Source of the DNA: Antedon bifida
Lineage: Eukaryota > Echinodermata > Crinoidea > Comatulida > Antedonidae
DNA: 64,000 nucleotides
Assembly: GCA_963402885.1 (NCBI GenBank)
Contig: OY727097.1
Location: forward strand, 29,629,401 to 29,693,400
Reading direction: 5' to 3'
The position numbers and the translations under genes were made by a program. Positions 33,163-45,234 of this stretch are shown here, one piece after another (the first letter of the stretch is position 1; the number at the start of each line of letters is the position of its first letter). The notes beneath the pieces are model-generated. The model saw only the letters and a list, made by a program, of their open reading frames with translations, ran no database searches and had not been told where the DNA came from.

Positions 33163-36100
33163 CCATAGTACAGGGATTTTTTCGAAAAAAAATAGACAAT
33201 ATATATATATATATATTTTTTTAATATGTTGAGGTAACATGTGCAGAACACATCATGTGCGTCTGCGCGTGCCAATTTATGATATAGTAATCAGTTATGT
33301 CGAAAAATAAAAATTTCGAAATTTGGGCATTTTTCAAAAAATCCCTGCACTATAGTACAGGGATTTTTTCAAAAATCGCCAAAATATCGACCTTTTAAAA
33401 TTCAATTTTTATGTAATAATATTGCCATATATGCACATATATTGCGTTATCATCATCTTAGAGAGTCATAGTAACCAGTTATATAAAAAAATAAAAAGTT
33501 CGAAATTTGGGCATTTTAGTACAGGGATTTTTTCAAAAATTGCCAAAATATCGACCTTTTAAAATTCAATTTTTATGTAATAATATTGCCATATATGCAC
33601 ATATATTGCGTTATCATCATCTTAGACAGTCATAGTAACCAGTTATATAAAAAAATAAAAAGTTCGAAATTTGGGCATTTTTCGAAAATTTCCCTTTACT
33701 AATAGTACAGGGATTTTTTCAAAAATGGTCAAAATATCGACCTTTTAAAATTCAATTATTATGCAATAATGTTGCCATATATGCACATATATTGTGTTAT
33801 CATCATCTTAGAGAGTCATAGTAACCAGTTATATAAAAAAATAAAAAGGTCGAAATTTGGGCATTTTTCGAAAATTTCCCTTTACTATAGTACAGGGATT
33901 TTTTCAAAAATGGCCAAAATATCGACCTTTTAAAATTCAATTATTATGCAATAATATTGCCATATATGCACATATATTGTGTTATCATCATCTTAGAGAG
34001 TCATAGTAACCAGTTATATAAAAAAATAAAAAGGTCGAAATTTGGGCATTTTTCGAAAATTTCCCTTTACTATAGTACAGGGATTTTTTCAAAAATGGCC
34101 AAAATATCGATCTTTTAAAATTCAATTTTTATGCAATAATATTGCCATATATGCACATTGTGTTACCATCATCTTAGAGGGTCATAGTAACCAGTTATAT
34201 AAAAAAATAAAAAGGTCGAAATTTGGGCATTTTTTGAAAATTTCCCTGTACTATAGTATAGGGATTTTTTCAAAAATGGCCAAAATATCGACCTTTTAAA
34301 ATTCAATTATTATGCAATAATATTGCCATATATGCACATATATTGTGTTATCATCATCTTAGAGAGTCATAGTAACCAGTTATATAAAAAAATAAAAAGG
34401 TCGAAATTTGGGCATTTTTCGAAAATTTCCCTTTACTATAGTACAGGGATTTTTTCAAAAATGGCCAAAATATCGATCTTTTAAAATTCAATTTTTATGC
34501 AATAATATTGCCATATATGCACATTGTGTTACCATCATCTTAGAGGGTCATAGTAACCAGTTATAAAAAAAATAAAAAGATCGAAATTTGGGCATTTTTC
34601 GAAAATTTCCCTTTACTACAGTACAGGGATTTTTTCAAAAATGGTCAAAATATCGACCTTTTAAAATTCAATTATTATGCAATAATATTGCCATATATGC
34701 ACATATATTGTGTTATCATCATCTTAGAGAGTCATAGTAACCAGTTATATAAAAAAATAAAAAGGTCGAAATTTGGGCATTTTCGAAAATTTCGCTGTAC
34801 TATAGTACAGGGATTTTTTTCAAAAATAGCCAAAATATCGACCTTTTAAAATTCAATTATTATGCAATAATATTGCCATATATGCACATATTTTGTGTTA
34901 TCATCATCTTAGAGAGTCATAGTAACCAGTTATATAAAAAAATAAAAAGTTCGAAATTTGGGCATTTTTCGAACATTTTCCTGTACTATAGTACAGGGAT
35001 TTTTTCAAAAATGGCCAAAATATCGACCTTTTAAAATTCAATTTTTATGTAATAATATTGCCATATATGCACATATATTGCGTTATCATCATCTTAGAGA
35101 GTCATAGTAACCAGTTATATAAAAAAATAAAAAGTTCGAAATTTGGGCATTTTTCGAAAATTTCCCTTTTCAAAAATATCGACCTTTTAAAATTCAATTA
35201 TTATGCAATAATATTGCCATATATGCACATATATTGTGTTATCATCATCTTAGAGAGTCATAGTAACCAGTTATATAAAAAAATAAAAAGGTCGAAATTT
35301 GGGCATTTTTCGAAAATTTCCCTGTACTATAGTACATGGATTTTTTTAAAAATGGCCAAAATATCGACCTTTTAAAATTCAATTTGTATGCAATAATATT
35401 GCCATATATGCACATATATTGTGTTGCCATCATCTTAGAAGGTCATAGTAACCAGTTATATAAAAAAATAAAAAGGTCGAAATTTGAGCATTTTTCGAAA
35501 ATTTCCCTGTACTATAGTACTGTACAGGGATTTTTTTCAAAAATGGCCAAAATATCGACCTTTTAAAATTCAATTATTATGCAATAATATTGCCATATAT
35601 GCACATATATTGTGTTATCATCATCTTAGAGAGTCATAGTAACCAGTTATATAAAAAAATAAAAAGGTCGAAATTTGGGCATTTTTCGAAAATTTCCCTG
35701 TACTATAGTATAGGGATTTTTTTTTAAATGGCCAAAATATCGACCTTTTAAAATTCAATTATTATGCAATAATATTGCCATATATGCACATATATTGTGT
35801 TATCATCATCTTAGAGAGTCATAGTAACCAGTTATATAAAAAAATAAAAAGGTCGAAATTTGGGCATTTTTCGAAAATTTCCCTGTACTATTGGCCTAGT
35901 ACAGGGATTTTTTTCAAAAATGCCCAGAATATCGACCTTTTAAAAATCAATTATTATGCAATAATATTGCCATATATGCACATATATTGTGTTTTCATCA
36001 TCTTAGAGAGTCATAGTAACCAGTTATATAAAAAAATAAAAATGTCGAAATTTCGGCATTTTTCGAAAATTTCCCTTTACTATAGTACAGGGATTTTTTC

Positions 36101-36440
36101 AAAAATGGCCAAAATATTCACCTTTTAAAATTCAACTTTTATGCAATAATATTGCCATATATGCACATATATTGTGTTATCATCATCTTAGAGAGTCATA
36201 GTAACCAGTTATATAAAAAAATAAAAGGGTCGAAATTTGGGCATTTTTCGAAAATTTCCCTTTACTATAGTACAGGGATTTTTTCAAAAATGGCCAGAAT
36301 ATCGACCTTTTAAAATTCAATTATTATGCAATAATATTGCCATATATGCACATATATTGCGTTATCATCATCTTAGACAGTCATAGTAACCAGTTATATA
36401 AAAAAATAAAAAGGTCGAAATTTGGGCATTTTTCGAAAAT
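33163..36440. repeat. Satellite array of about 17 palindromic units (period about 184 bp)
   Basis: Each unit begins CAGGGATTTTTTC, passes through AATATCGACCTTTTAAAATT, TTGCCATATATGCACATATA, TCATCATCTTAGAGAGTCAT and AACCAGTTATATAAAAAAAT, and ends AAAAGGTCGAAATTT...TTCGAAAATTTCCCTG. The first and last roughly 40 bases are imperfect inverted repeats, so each unit can fold into a hairpin. Junctions such as CCCTGTACTATAGTACAGGG are themselves palindromic. Starts occur near 33357, 33522, 33711, 33893, 34077, 34258, 34444, 34623, 34807, 34992, 35526, 35713, 35904, 36088 and 36270. One unit near 35168 is shortened, and the first unit (33173) has a different middle. Short ORFs inside are chance readings. 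Confidence 0.92.
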
Positions 36441-36589
36441 TGCCAGAATATCGACCTTTTAAAATTCAAAATTCAATTATTATGCAATAATAATAATTTG
36501 GCCAATTTATTTTATTTTATGTCTTTAGGCAATGTGGCCAAGGATTACCAATAGTGAATTAATCACTGTCCTATCAGATAGGTGGTAAT

Positions 36590-36790
36590 CCCCCTGATAC
36601 AGGGGCTATTTTGTGAACCAGTTCACCGGGGTAACCCCCTACTCTTTTCGAATAATGAACTGGGTTCTTTAAAGTGCACACAGGTTATAACTGTGTACAC
36701 TGGACCTACGGTTTATAGTCCTTATCCGAGAAGACTTGTTCCACCACCAGAACTAGGAGCGAGTCGGCCTCGAACCCTTGCCGATGTTGT
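36590..36790 (-). mobile_element. tRNA-derived SINE (family E), copy 3
   Basis: Reverse-orientation copy. Shared words: GGGGTAACCCCCTACTCTTT, GGTTCTTTAAAGTGCACACA, TACACTGGACCTACGG and CCGAGAAGACTTGTTCCACC. On the minus strand it carries a B-box-like GGGTTCGAGGCC. It lies at the distal end of the satellite array. Confidence 0.78.
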
Positions 36791-36886
36791 TTGTTTGACA
36801 AAATCCCTGTACTTTGGCCTAGTGCATAAAATTGTCAAAAAATAAAAGGGTCGAAATTTGGCCAAAGTAGGCCTATTACATTTTTA

Positions 36887-36922
36887 AAATATGTTGAGGT
36901 AACATACGCAGAACACATTATC
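36887..36922 (+). repeat. Direct repeat of a segment at the start of the satellite array
   Basis: AATATGTTGAGGTAACATAC followed by GCAGAACACAT closely matches 33223-33254 (AATATGTTGAGGTAACATGT, then GCAGAACACAT). The nearby ATCCCTGTAC (36803) and GGGTCGAAATTTGG (36847) are satellite-like. An older element type is therefore found at both ends of the array. Confidence 0.65.
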
Positions 36923-37328
36923 TCGGCGTACCTTGGTTTTGCAATGTAAGAGCGGGAAAGTTTAGCGCAGACAAAAAAAAAATGATGACCATTCACCCTC
37001 TAGATTATATCTCTCAATAGGGGATTGAGTTACAACATACATTAATGAATTTTACAGTAAAATCCTTTTTTTTTTCAATTTGTTGAAAGTGCAACTGGGG
37101 GTATCGTTATTCAACTTTTTTGATTTCTTACGCGATTACTCAGAATTGTGCCTGTCACACCTCTCTTCTATCTGGTCATCTCATCCCTTTTGTTGTAAAA
37201 GTTCGGACAATTTTTTTCTTTACAAAAGAGTTACCTGCGCAGGATATAATAAAACAAACGATCCCAGCAGATGGCAGCCTATTGTCTACCTTGGTTGTGT
37301 GCATTTTGCATGGGCATGGATCATAGGC
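36923..37328. other. Non-coding stretch after the satellite array
   Basis: Only chance ORFs. Nothing with a second copy in the window was noticed. Confidence 0.35.
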
Positions 37329-37365
37329 CAGGGATCGAGTTGAATTTTTATTTTACAACTCCCTG
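37329..37365. mobile_element. Tiny hairpin element (family F), copy 1, 37 bp
   Basis: Left arm CAGGGATCGAGTTG and right arm CAACTCCCTG are inverse apart from a 3-base insert. The right 16 bases (ATTTTACAACTCCCTG) are identical to the element at 45135-45179. Flanks CATAGGC (37322-37328) and GATAGGC (37366-37372) match at 6 of 7 positions, like a 7-bp target duplication. Confidence 0.65.
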
Positions 37366-37608
37366 GATAGGCTTAGGACTACTTGCAATTGCGAACATGT
37401 GCGTAAATCAATATAGTCTAGTTCGATGATTGAGAAGGTCTTTTACGTCAAACGGACTGCAAAATGGTCAAGCCCCTTCCCTTGCAGTGGAGGGGGAAAA
37501 TATGGGAAGTGGGTCAAATGGATATGGGGTGTGTGGATATTTACTGACGCCTCGTAGATTTAGGTACGGTACATTTGGTAAAGACCAAGGAAGACGTAAG
37601 CATTTTCG

Positions 37609-37770
37609 CAGTGGCGTAACGTAGAGACACGAGGCCCTGGTTTAGGAACTCTAAGTGGCCCTTTTGGCCGTTTTAGTCCCTTTTCACATATTTAATGCCT
37701 GTTTTTTCCTCTGGACACTGCTCAGGGCCCCCTGAGTTTATCCAGTGAGCGCTTAGCCGTTACGCCACTG
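37609..37770. mobile_element. hAT-type MITE, 162 bp with 8-bp target duplication
   Basis: The terminal inverted repeat CAGTGGCGTAACG (37609-37621) pairs with CGTTACGCCACTG (37758-37770). Flanks CATTTTCG (37601-37608) and TATTTTCG (37771-37778) differ at one of eight bases. An 8-bp duplication and CAGTGGCG ends are typical of hAT elements. The interior (GGCCC...GGGCCCC) has no ORF. Confidence 0.82.
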
Positions 37771-38101
37771 TATTTTCGCTGTGAATTACAGATTTGGACT
37801 CGCAGTCGGTTTACACTTTCTGTACACTGTAGCCCTACTTCAACATCGTCTTGCTCTAAAATTAGTCTCCTTACCCAATAGTGTCGTAATAACACTTCCG
37901 ATATCTATACATCCTCGTGTACAGACCACACACGATTTTAATTGAGGATTACCTTTCAGATTACATATGTTTGATTGTCTTATCACCGACAACAATCACC
38001 CAGTCCAGATTATACCTTACAATTAGCTCCGAAAAAGATCAATGCCACGTGTGAACTACTTCCGGTTAGGATACTTACACACCCTCCCTCACGCGTGGCT
38101 G

Positions 38102-38430
38102 CTAGATAGAAATCAGGATGGGCAACGCGTGTCTATGAAAGGGGAATGAATGCTTGGTGGTTGCCCGTTGGTGATAGCTGCCAGGCCCGTTTATATGAGG
38201 CATAAAACAATTGGTTTGATGATCATAACAAGTCATCGTATTATAGAACTGAATATTATAGAAAAATAACGAATCATCATCTGACATATTGTCGTCTTCG
38301 CCATCGTTGTTGTCATCATTTTCTTCGCCTGTCAAGTTCATCAATTCCAGCTCAACTCTACCAATCCCATACCTCACGTGCCCATACTTTATATCATGAT
38401 GATGAAACTCGTCGTTCAAAATTGCAGACG
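38102..38430 (-). CDS. Unrecognised candidate terminal exon (weak)
   Basis: An open frame of about 109 codons follows a plausible acceptor (ATTTTAG ending at 38431 on the minus strand) and ends in TAG at 38102. It reads ILNDEFHHHDIKYGHVRYGI, an acidic stretch GEENDDNNDGEDDNMSDDDS, then FMPHINGPGSYHQRATTKHS. It contains no recognised domain. Flanking exons were not found. It may be a lineage-specific gene exon, a repeat-derived frame or chance. Confidence 0.2.
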
Positions 38431-38454
38431 CTAAAATATGGAATAACTTACCTA

Positions 38455-38640
38455 CTGAAATTAAATATTCCCCCCAACAATTGCTTCATTCAAAGCTAGA
38501 TCTCGATCTCATTTTTTTTTCACAAACTAAACATTTTCCCCCCTGATTTGTTTGTATTAAAGACAGGACCACAATGCAAAACAGGTTTTTCTTTTACCTG
38601 ATTGTGTAATCCTGTATAAAGATGCTGTTAAATAAATAAA
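38455..38640 (+). mobile_element. 3' end of a LINE-like interspersed repeat, copy 1
   Basis: Shares ordered words with 58860-59020: CAACAATTGCTTC, GCTAGATCT/GCTAGATAT, GACAGGACCACAATG, AAAACAG, TGTATAAA and a terminal AATAAATA tract. The layout (short conserved tail ending in an A-rich tract) fits a truncated non-LTR element. Confidence 0.5.
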
Positions 38641-41600
38641 TATCATAGCGCATGCTTATCAACAGGATTCGATTTTGGCACGCGTAACGGAATATCGCGA
38701 CCTGGGAAGGTTTCAGATAATTGATAATTTCCTATGATACTTATATCTGTTTCTTTAATTTCGTATATTGCTTTAAAATGCCACTCAATTATAACCGACA
38801 GCGTCAATAACATTCACTATAAATATTTTGTAAATTTTATTTATGAATTAGGCCTAAGAAAATGTTCATTTTATAACAATCACAAAGCAGACGGAGCAAG
38901 GTAAACCAAATAGGGCCTACTGTTTACAAAAACATTTTTAAAGATAGTCTCAAATTATTGTATATTATATTTCTGGTTTTATTCGTTCTACTCATTGCAA
39001 TATATAACATTGAATTGTGAGTAAATTACATATACCATTTGTACAATAATAAAAAACAGATCTCATGCAGAACATCAATAAGTTGAAAAAGCTTATAAAA
39101 ACAAAATATCATAGCAAAAAACGATTAACCTGTACACAAAAACATTGTACATACATCAAAGATGTTTCTTTGTCAATTTGTTTTTATAAAATTCTCGAAG
39201 TTTCTGAAGGTCTAGGGCTACATTTAAAGATCCATCCGTAGAATTCATAAAAGATTGGCGGCAATTAGCACTACATTATTATTGTTATTGCAATATATCA
39301 AAACAAATTAATCGAATGATTTAAAATTAAGTCTGGAGGAAATACAATTCAGTTAATTTAGTTCCTCCACACGCCTTTTTATTAATATAATAACAACTAA
39401 TGTATGGGTTGGCCTGGTCATCTTATCAACAACATTTCCATCAACAGTTTCCGAGAAGTCAAGCCTTAAGAGAAATCAAGCCTTAAGAGAAGTCAAGCCT
39501 TAATCATTTCAAAAGTACCGCAAATAAATCGAACAAACAAACTTTGTCTTCTTAGCAATATATGTCTAAAGTTATCACAAGATCAAGTTTTAAGCTTTTT
39601 TTTTATTTGAGAACAAATAATCATTGTTATTGTTGTCATCTACGCCATAGTTAATACATTGCTGTTATATGAAAATTAAATATTAAAACGTTCATTGCCT
39701 AAATTGATTCGTTATATCTACTTGTTTTATGGGTAACAATTCATAAATGTTGATTATCATCAAGGAATTTATTGATTATACAACGTTCGTTTATTTATTT
39801 ATTTTTTTAACCCGGAGTTAGAGTGCGCAGAGTCAAGTCCAGAAAACTCTGCATTCTCACCCCTGAAGAGGGGCGAATATATTGATCGAAACGTTGAGAA
39901 GCTGAGCAGATTTTGTTTCATAACTACAGTATATAATATATATCATTTTATGCAGGCCTATATATTCCATGAAAAGTAACTTTCCATTTCACATCTTAAT
40001 AACAAAATAATAATTAACAAACTCAATTTTAGGCCTGCAATTGAAAATTGGAAAGTCCTTTTTTGATTATAATATCATTCTTGGTCATATTGGAACATTA
40101 GATCTTACCCTAGGCCTGCTGTAACGACATAATTCTTTTAATTTCTCCAACTAACAATGAGTTCAATAAAATCTATTGTGTTATGATTTTTAAATTGATA
40201 TATTAACCTACCCAGTTGTATATTTTTGGAAAATTGCAATGTTAGAATAAAATATAACATACGCTGCCTTTCCCTTTTATCATATTACAACTCACTACCA
40301 TCCTTACGCGGATAAAAGGGTCTGGTTTCCGGTATAGTAAATTATCCGGTATATTTTTACATTGATAATTAATTTAATCATTAAGAACATTCCTTTCATC
40401 ATTGGTATACATAATTATACAGTCTTCATCATCTTACGATGTTGGGTAAGTTTTGAAAATTATTAATTTATTTCTTTCAGTTTAATTCATTCATTTCATT
40501 TATTTATTCATGGTCAAACACAGTAAAATATACTACATGGTTTGGAAATATTTTCGTTTGTTCAAAGTTAAAAATGCAAATAAAAATACACAAATGAGTT
40601 AAAAAGGTTAACATTTGGTAAAATATAGATAAAATACATCGTTTAAAATACAAATTACAAGCAACGTTTCCAAGTTTCATTGAATTGCCTCATTGCAGTA
40701 GGGAGAAACGAGTTTCTCATCCTGTTGGTTTTCCATCTTGGAAACACTAAACGCCCTGAATTAATTACAAAGACAAGGTAATGGTGGAGAGGGTGATACT
40801 CATCCGACATAATCACTTTAATTTCTTACTTATGTTTACAAACAAAAACAAAAGTTTTCGTTTGTTTGTGGACGTTGAACATAAATATGTCTGAATATAC
40901 GGTATGTCATCAGTAAATTATTATAACAATTAGGTATGGAAGTATACATTTTTAACGATAACAATATTTTGTAATTGTGGGACGATTCCTTTGATTGGTA
41001 GGATCGAGTTTTATATTTCAGTTGACTATATAGTTTAACACCTACATAGTACAGTAATTTCAATATGTATAAGTATGTAATATAGGCCTAATCTCCAAAA
41101 TGATTGAGCAGGTTTATTTTCTCATATTAAAAAAAAAAGAAATGAGACGATACGTACGATGGAGGGAGAAGGAGGACCGATAGCTACCGGTACTTAAGAG
41201 CGACGAGGGGATGTGACGTATCTGAACACAATAATATACTCGTTTGGAATTTTCCACGAGTGTGACACAGTTAGAATTATAATTTCTCTATATACTATAC
41301 TACTATTACTAAGATTATTAAAATATGTCATATAAACTTATTTCCTAAAATAAATTATTTTTATAAGAATGGTAACTATGAAAATAATGTTTGGATTGTG
41401 ATTAAAATCTTAATCAACTTATAAACCTATACAAAAAATATCATATTTTATAAATTATGAATTTACTAAAATTTGCTACTAAGATTATTTGAATAACAAT
41501 ATTATAAAAAGATTATAAGAAGTTTTTGAGGTCGGTTATATAGCAAGAAAAACATATTATTATTACATCAATGTGTTTAAATTACGGATAATTAAAATAT

Positions 41601-41697
41601 ATTAATTTTGTTGATTATTTAACTAATTTGAACGAATTATCTAGAATAAGGCTATGAGATTTCGTGGATGTGGAAAGATATATTTATATATAATTGA
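38641..41697. other. Non-coding stretch
   Basis: AT-rich, no gene recognised. Contains a three-unit 19-bp tandem repeat (AGAAGTCAAGCCTTAAGAG type) at about 39453-39500 and an imperfect hairpin near 39830-39870. Confidence 0.4.
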
Positions 41698-41860
41698 ATT
41701 AAAGATGTATTGTCCCCCTGAAAAAATAATTCTTAACAAAATTTTTGTTGAATATGCCATTTTAATGTAACATAATAATTATCCACTTTGACCAAAAATT
41801 GCATCGAAACAAAAATATTTACCTGAAAAAACTGTAATTTAAAGCAAAAAATGGAGTTAT
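41698..41860 (-). mobile_element. Inverted-repeat element family C, copy 4 (truncated)
   Basis: Reverse orientation: AAAGATGTATTGTCCCCCTG, then TGCCATTTTAATGTAACATA and CCACTTTGACCAAAAATTG. Only about half of the element is present. Confidence 0.7.
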
Positions 41861-44800
41861 GCACATAACAGATACTTGATAAATGTACTGTTAATGTAAT
41901 ATCTCTGAGAGGGGTCGGCAAATATCAGATAAATAAATAGGCTATTGTTACATGCCTGTGCGTAAATTACACGTAATAAAATACAAAACAGAAAAAAATA
42001 TGATGCTGAAAACATCCAAACAAAAAACAAGATAAAATCGTTCTCTGATAAAAGATTCGTGAGATGCATCGATAACTTTTAGAATATATTCCATATTGAA
42101 GTGATGTACTTTTTCGGTTTCCTTGTGCAGGCGCGGTTTCCTTAATTAATTCACGGTCGACACAATGTTACAATTGTTTTGAATTATGACGGACAGCAAC
42201 TTGTAGACAAATTGTATGGTTTAGTTCAAAATTAACAATTGATAAGATAAACAAAACATTATTTGTTTCCTCTCCATCGCCACCCCCTTTTAGAAAAATA
42301 TACTTCATAAAAATTAAATATATTACGTTGTTTTTTATTCGTCAAAACTGATGATCAGCGCGCTTCATAAATATGACGTTGATCAGTTAAAAAAAATTAA
42401 AGATTAATTTATTTCATTTGTGTAATATTGTAACCGTTCTAGTGTTAGAAGTCCCCTATACCCACGTTGGTCCAGATTTTAAATAAACATCATACTGTAT
42501 TTGATGAACTTTTTAAATAATTAACTAGCATGTACTTTTACTTTTTTTGTCTCATGTGCAATAGGTACTCTCAATTTATGAATTTTAATCACTTTTTTGC
42601 TGTGGTTCATTTTCCCTTTGTGTTTGTATGACTATTTCGTGTTTGACTGTTTTTTGTATACATTTGTATTAATATAATGTTTGGTATTTTTCTATGTTAA
42701 TGTTTTCATGTTTTTGTGTACTTTTTATACTGATTTTATGTAAATGCAATACTTTCAGCGTCTGCTGCTTTTTGTATATATATGTTTTTTATACCGAAAT
42801 ACATACATAAATAAATAGACTATGTGTACCACGAATCTGTCTCGAAAACATATCGACATTTTTTACTTCTATTTTAACAATAGTAGAACACGTTGATTAC
42901 GGTATTAATTTATAAATAAAAGTTGCAACTTAAGATTTCTATAAAGTTTTTAAAATATTTTTTTTTATCACTTCGTTTCTAATGTTTAATTAATAAAATA
43001 AAAAAAATACATAAAAGTACAATTGTTGATCATATTATTTATCATCATTATTATGTTATCATTAGGCTATGTATTTTATAGCAGTTTAGCGTGAATTATA
43101 TATTTAAAACTTATATATATGCGAACAGGACCTTATTGAAATCAAGATTTATCTTGAACTTTTTTTTAAATAAGAAAGGAAATTTATTAGGAAGAATTAT
43201 AAAAAAATTAATTGCCGTACACAATCAGAAATACAAAATGATCAAATACTACAAAATTTCCCAAAACTATTAATTTATTTGTAAACTAATTTTAGTTGTA
43301 GATCGCTGTGTCGATTCACTTTTTTTTATGGGAATGGAATATAAGAATTATTGGAATGATAACAAGTTCAATGTTCAGAATAACAATAATAATATAATTA
43401 ATACTTGTTTTTTTTTTCATCTCATTTATTCAATTTCAATTTCTCTTACATAATCATACATACATAAGTTACAGAGCTCTTAACCATAGTGTAAGCAAAA
43501 TAATAACTCAATTTGATGCCAGATGTCTATCATTGGTTCACGAATAGATCACTGAGGAGTTTGTATTTATTTTTACATGTTTTGGAAGCAGTCTTCTTTA
43601 ATGTGTTTCTCAACCTCTAAAGTAAATTTCATTTTTTGAAAAAATACATTACAGTCTGGTTTCTTATTGTTCACTTTACAGTTAAAAATATATTGTTTAC
43701 AATAAAGTATATAAAAATTTACTGGGTTGTAAGTATCTTGAATTTTACCAAAGAATATAATTAATACTTATTAATACTAATTAACAATATAATAACAACA
43801 GTATTAGGAAGTTACAAAGTTTTAAATGTGTTTGTTCTTACACGGATATCCTCAGTTTATTCTGTTAATATTGTTTTCTTGTACTTTTTTTTAAAATAAA
43901 TCAAATGAAATAATAAATAACAATAATACACGGTAATCGTGATGCTCTTAAAAAAGTAGACATAAACGTTCAAAGCAAGCCGCAATATAATCAACCTGTA
44001 CTTTTAAATCCTGTTTGTTTTTTTTATGATTCATTTGATCTATCATTTTAATTTTTTGATTTGTCATGATTTGTAACCAAACTTGTATAATTTAACCACA
44101 CACTGTGTGTATAAGTAGTCTATTTCGTTGTAAAAAAACAAGCAAATCCTTCAATTTTAGTTTCAATTTATAGATAGCGCCATCTTTATGACAAGCGAGG
44201 GACAGACACCATAAACAGTCCGATTTCACATTAGGCTTAATTTAATGATAGAAATTGTTGATGTACTTTGAAAGGAATTAGTTAAATAGAAATAATTAAT
44301 ACAAAAACAAAACAAAATAATGTACAAATTAACATAAAAATTATTAAGCCTATTTAATATTGGACTTAAAATAGATGCAAAAAAAAAATGAAGGAAAAGA
44401 ATTAAATACCGGGGTCTCATAAGGTTACATTTATTTGCTTATAATAATCAAATTGATTCTTTTAATCCTTTTGCGATGGACAGATGCAGACTACGATAAC
44501 AAAATAAAACCATTTTGGCGCTCCCTTTCCTTTGAATGCTAAGTAGCGGTGTTTAAATGAAGACCTTCCACCTAGTGCGTACATTCTGCATCAAAGTCCG
44601 CTTTCGTTATTTCAAATCCTCCACGATGGAGGATTATATTTATAGTCAGTTTTAATTCTATTGTTTTTATCTTAAGATGAACTTAAGTCTTTATTTATTA
44701 AACAATATAACCCCCCCCCCCCCCTCTCTCCCTCCCATCCTTTCTTAATAGTTAATTTTTAGTTAAAGTTAATAAAACAGACCCGGATGAATTCACAATA

Positions 44801-44976
44801 TCCGTCTGGGGTTAGTTCAAACATGGAGGTATCATCAAATTATCATTTTTTTTACTGAAACCATGTTTTAAGATTAAGAAACATTTTTTGTTTTGTTATT
44901 TAAGCAAGATTGATATGGTAAGTCCGGAGACGTTGTAATTAAGCTTCGTATAGGTGTGGACCACAGCAATTTGTGA
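41861..44976. other. AT-rich non-coding stretch
   Basis: No coding exon or known repeat recognised. Contains a poly-C run of about 17 at 44710-44726, followed by a CT-rich tract. Confidence 0.4.
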
Positions 44977-45134
44977 CGCGTTTTCATCAACTTGTAACGA
45001 ATCTTAGTTGAGAACGCATTACACAACGAATGCATTGCTTATAAACCGTTTGCGAATTGCGTTTAGTATTTATATTAAAACGCGTTTTAATCAACTTGTA
45101 AGAACGAATTTTAGCTGAGAACGCATTACACAAC

Positions 45135-45179
45135 CAGGGAGTTGTAAAATAATAATTATTATTATTTTACAACTCCCTG
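45135..45179. mobile_element. Tiny hairpin element (family F), copy 2, 45 bp perfect palindrome
   Basis: Two 22-base arms (starting CAGGGAGTTGTAAAATAATA) are perfect inverses around a single central T. Flanked by ACACAAC on both sides (45128-45134 and 45180-45186). Confidence 0.8.
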
Positions 45180-45186
45180 ACACAAC

Positions 45187-45234
45187 CAGGGAAGAGTTAA
45201 AATACAGGGAAGAGTTAAATTTAACTCTTCCCTG
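45187..45234. mobile_element. Tiny hairpin element (family F), copy 3, 48 bp
   Basis: Contains a perfect 30-bp palindrome (arms CAGGGAAGAGTTAAA / TTTAACTCTTCCCTG) preceded by an extra partial left arm, CAGGGAAGAGTTAAAATA. Flanked by ACACAAC at 45180-45186 and 45235-45241. Confidence 0.78.

Noticed and set aside
33400-36130. ORFs of about 75-117 aa repeating YKKIKRSKFGHFSKISLYY-like text
   Set aside because: Chance frames across the 184-bp satellite; they shift frame between units and have no gene context.
39811-39925. Possible hammerhead ribozyme core (CTGAAGA ... GAAACG) after a hairpin, as in Penelope-like elements
   Set aside because: The bases between CTGAAGA and GAAA do not form stem II, and a second similar site at about 58434 lacks the CUGANGA box.
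40430-40450. ATGTTGG followed by GTAAGT, possible first coding exon on the plus strand
   Set aside because: No downstream exon in phase was recognised within the following 15 kb.
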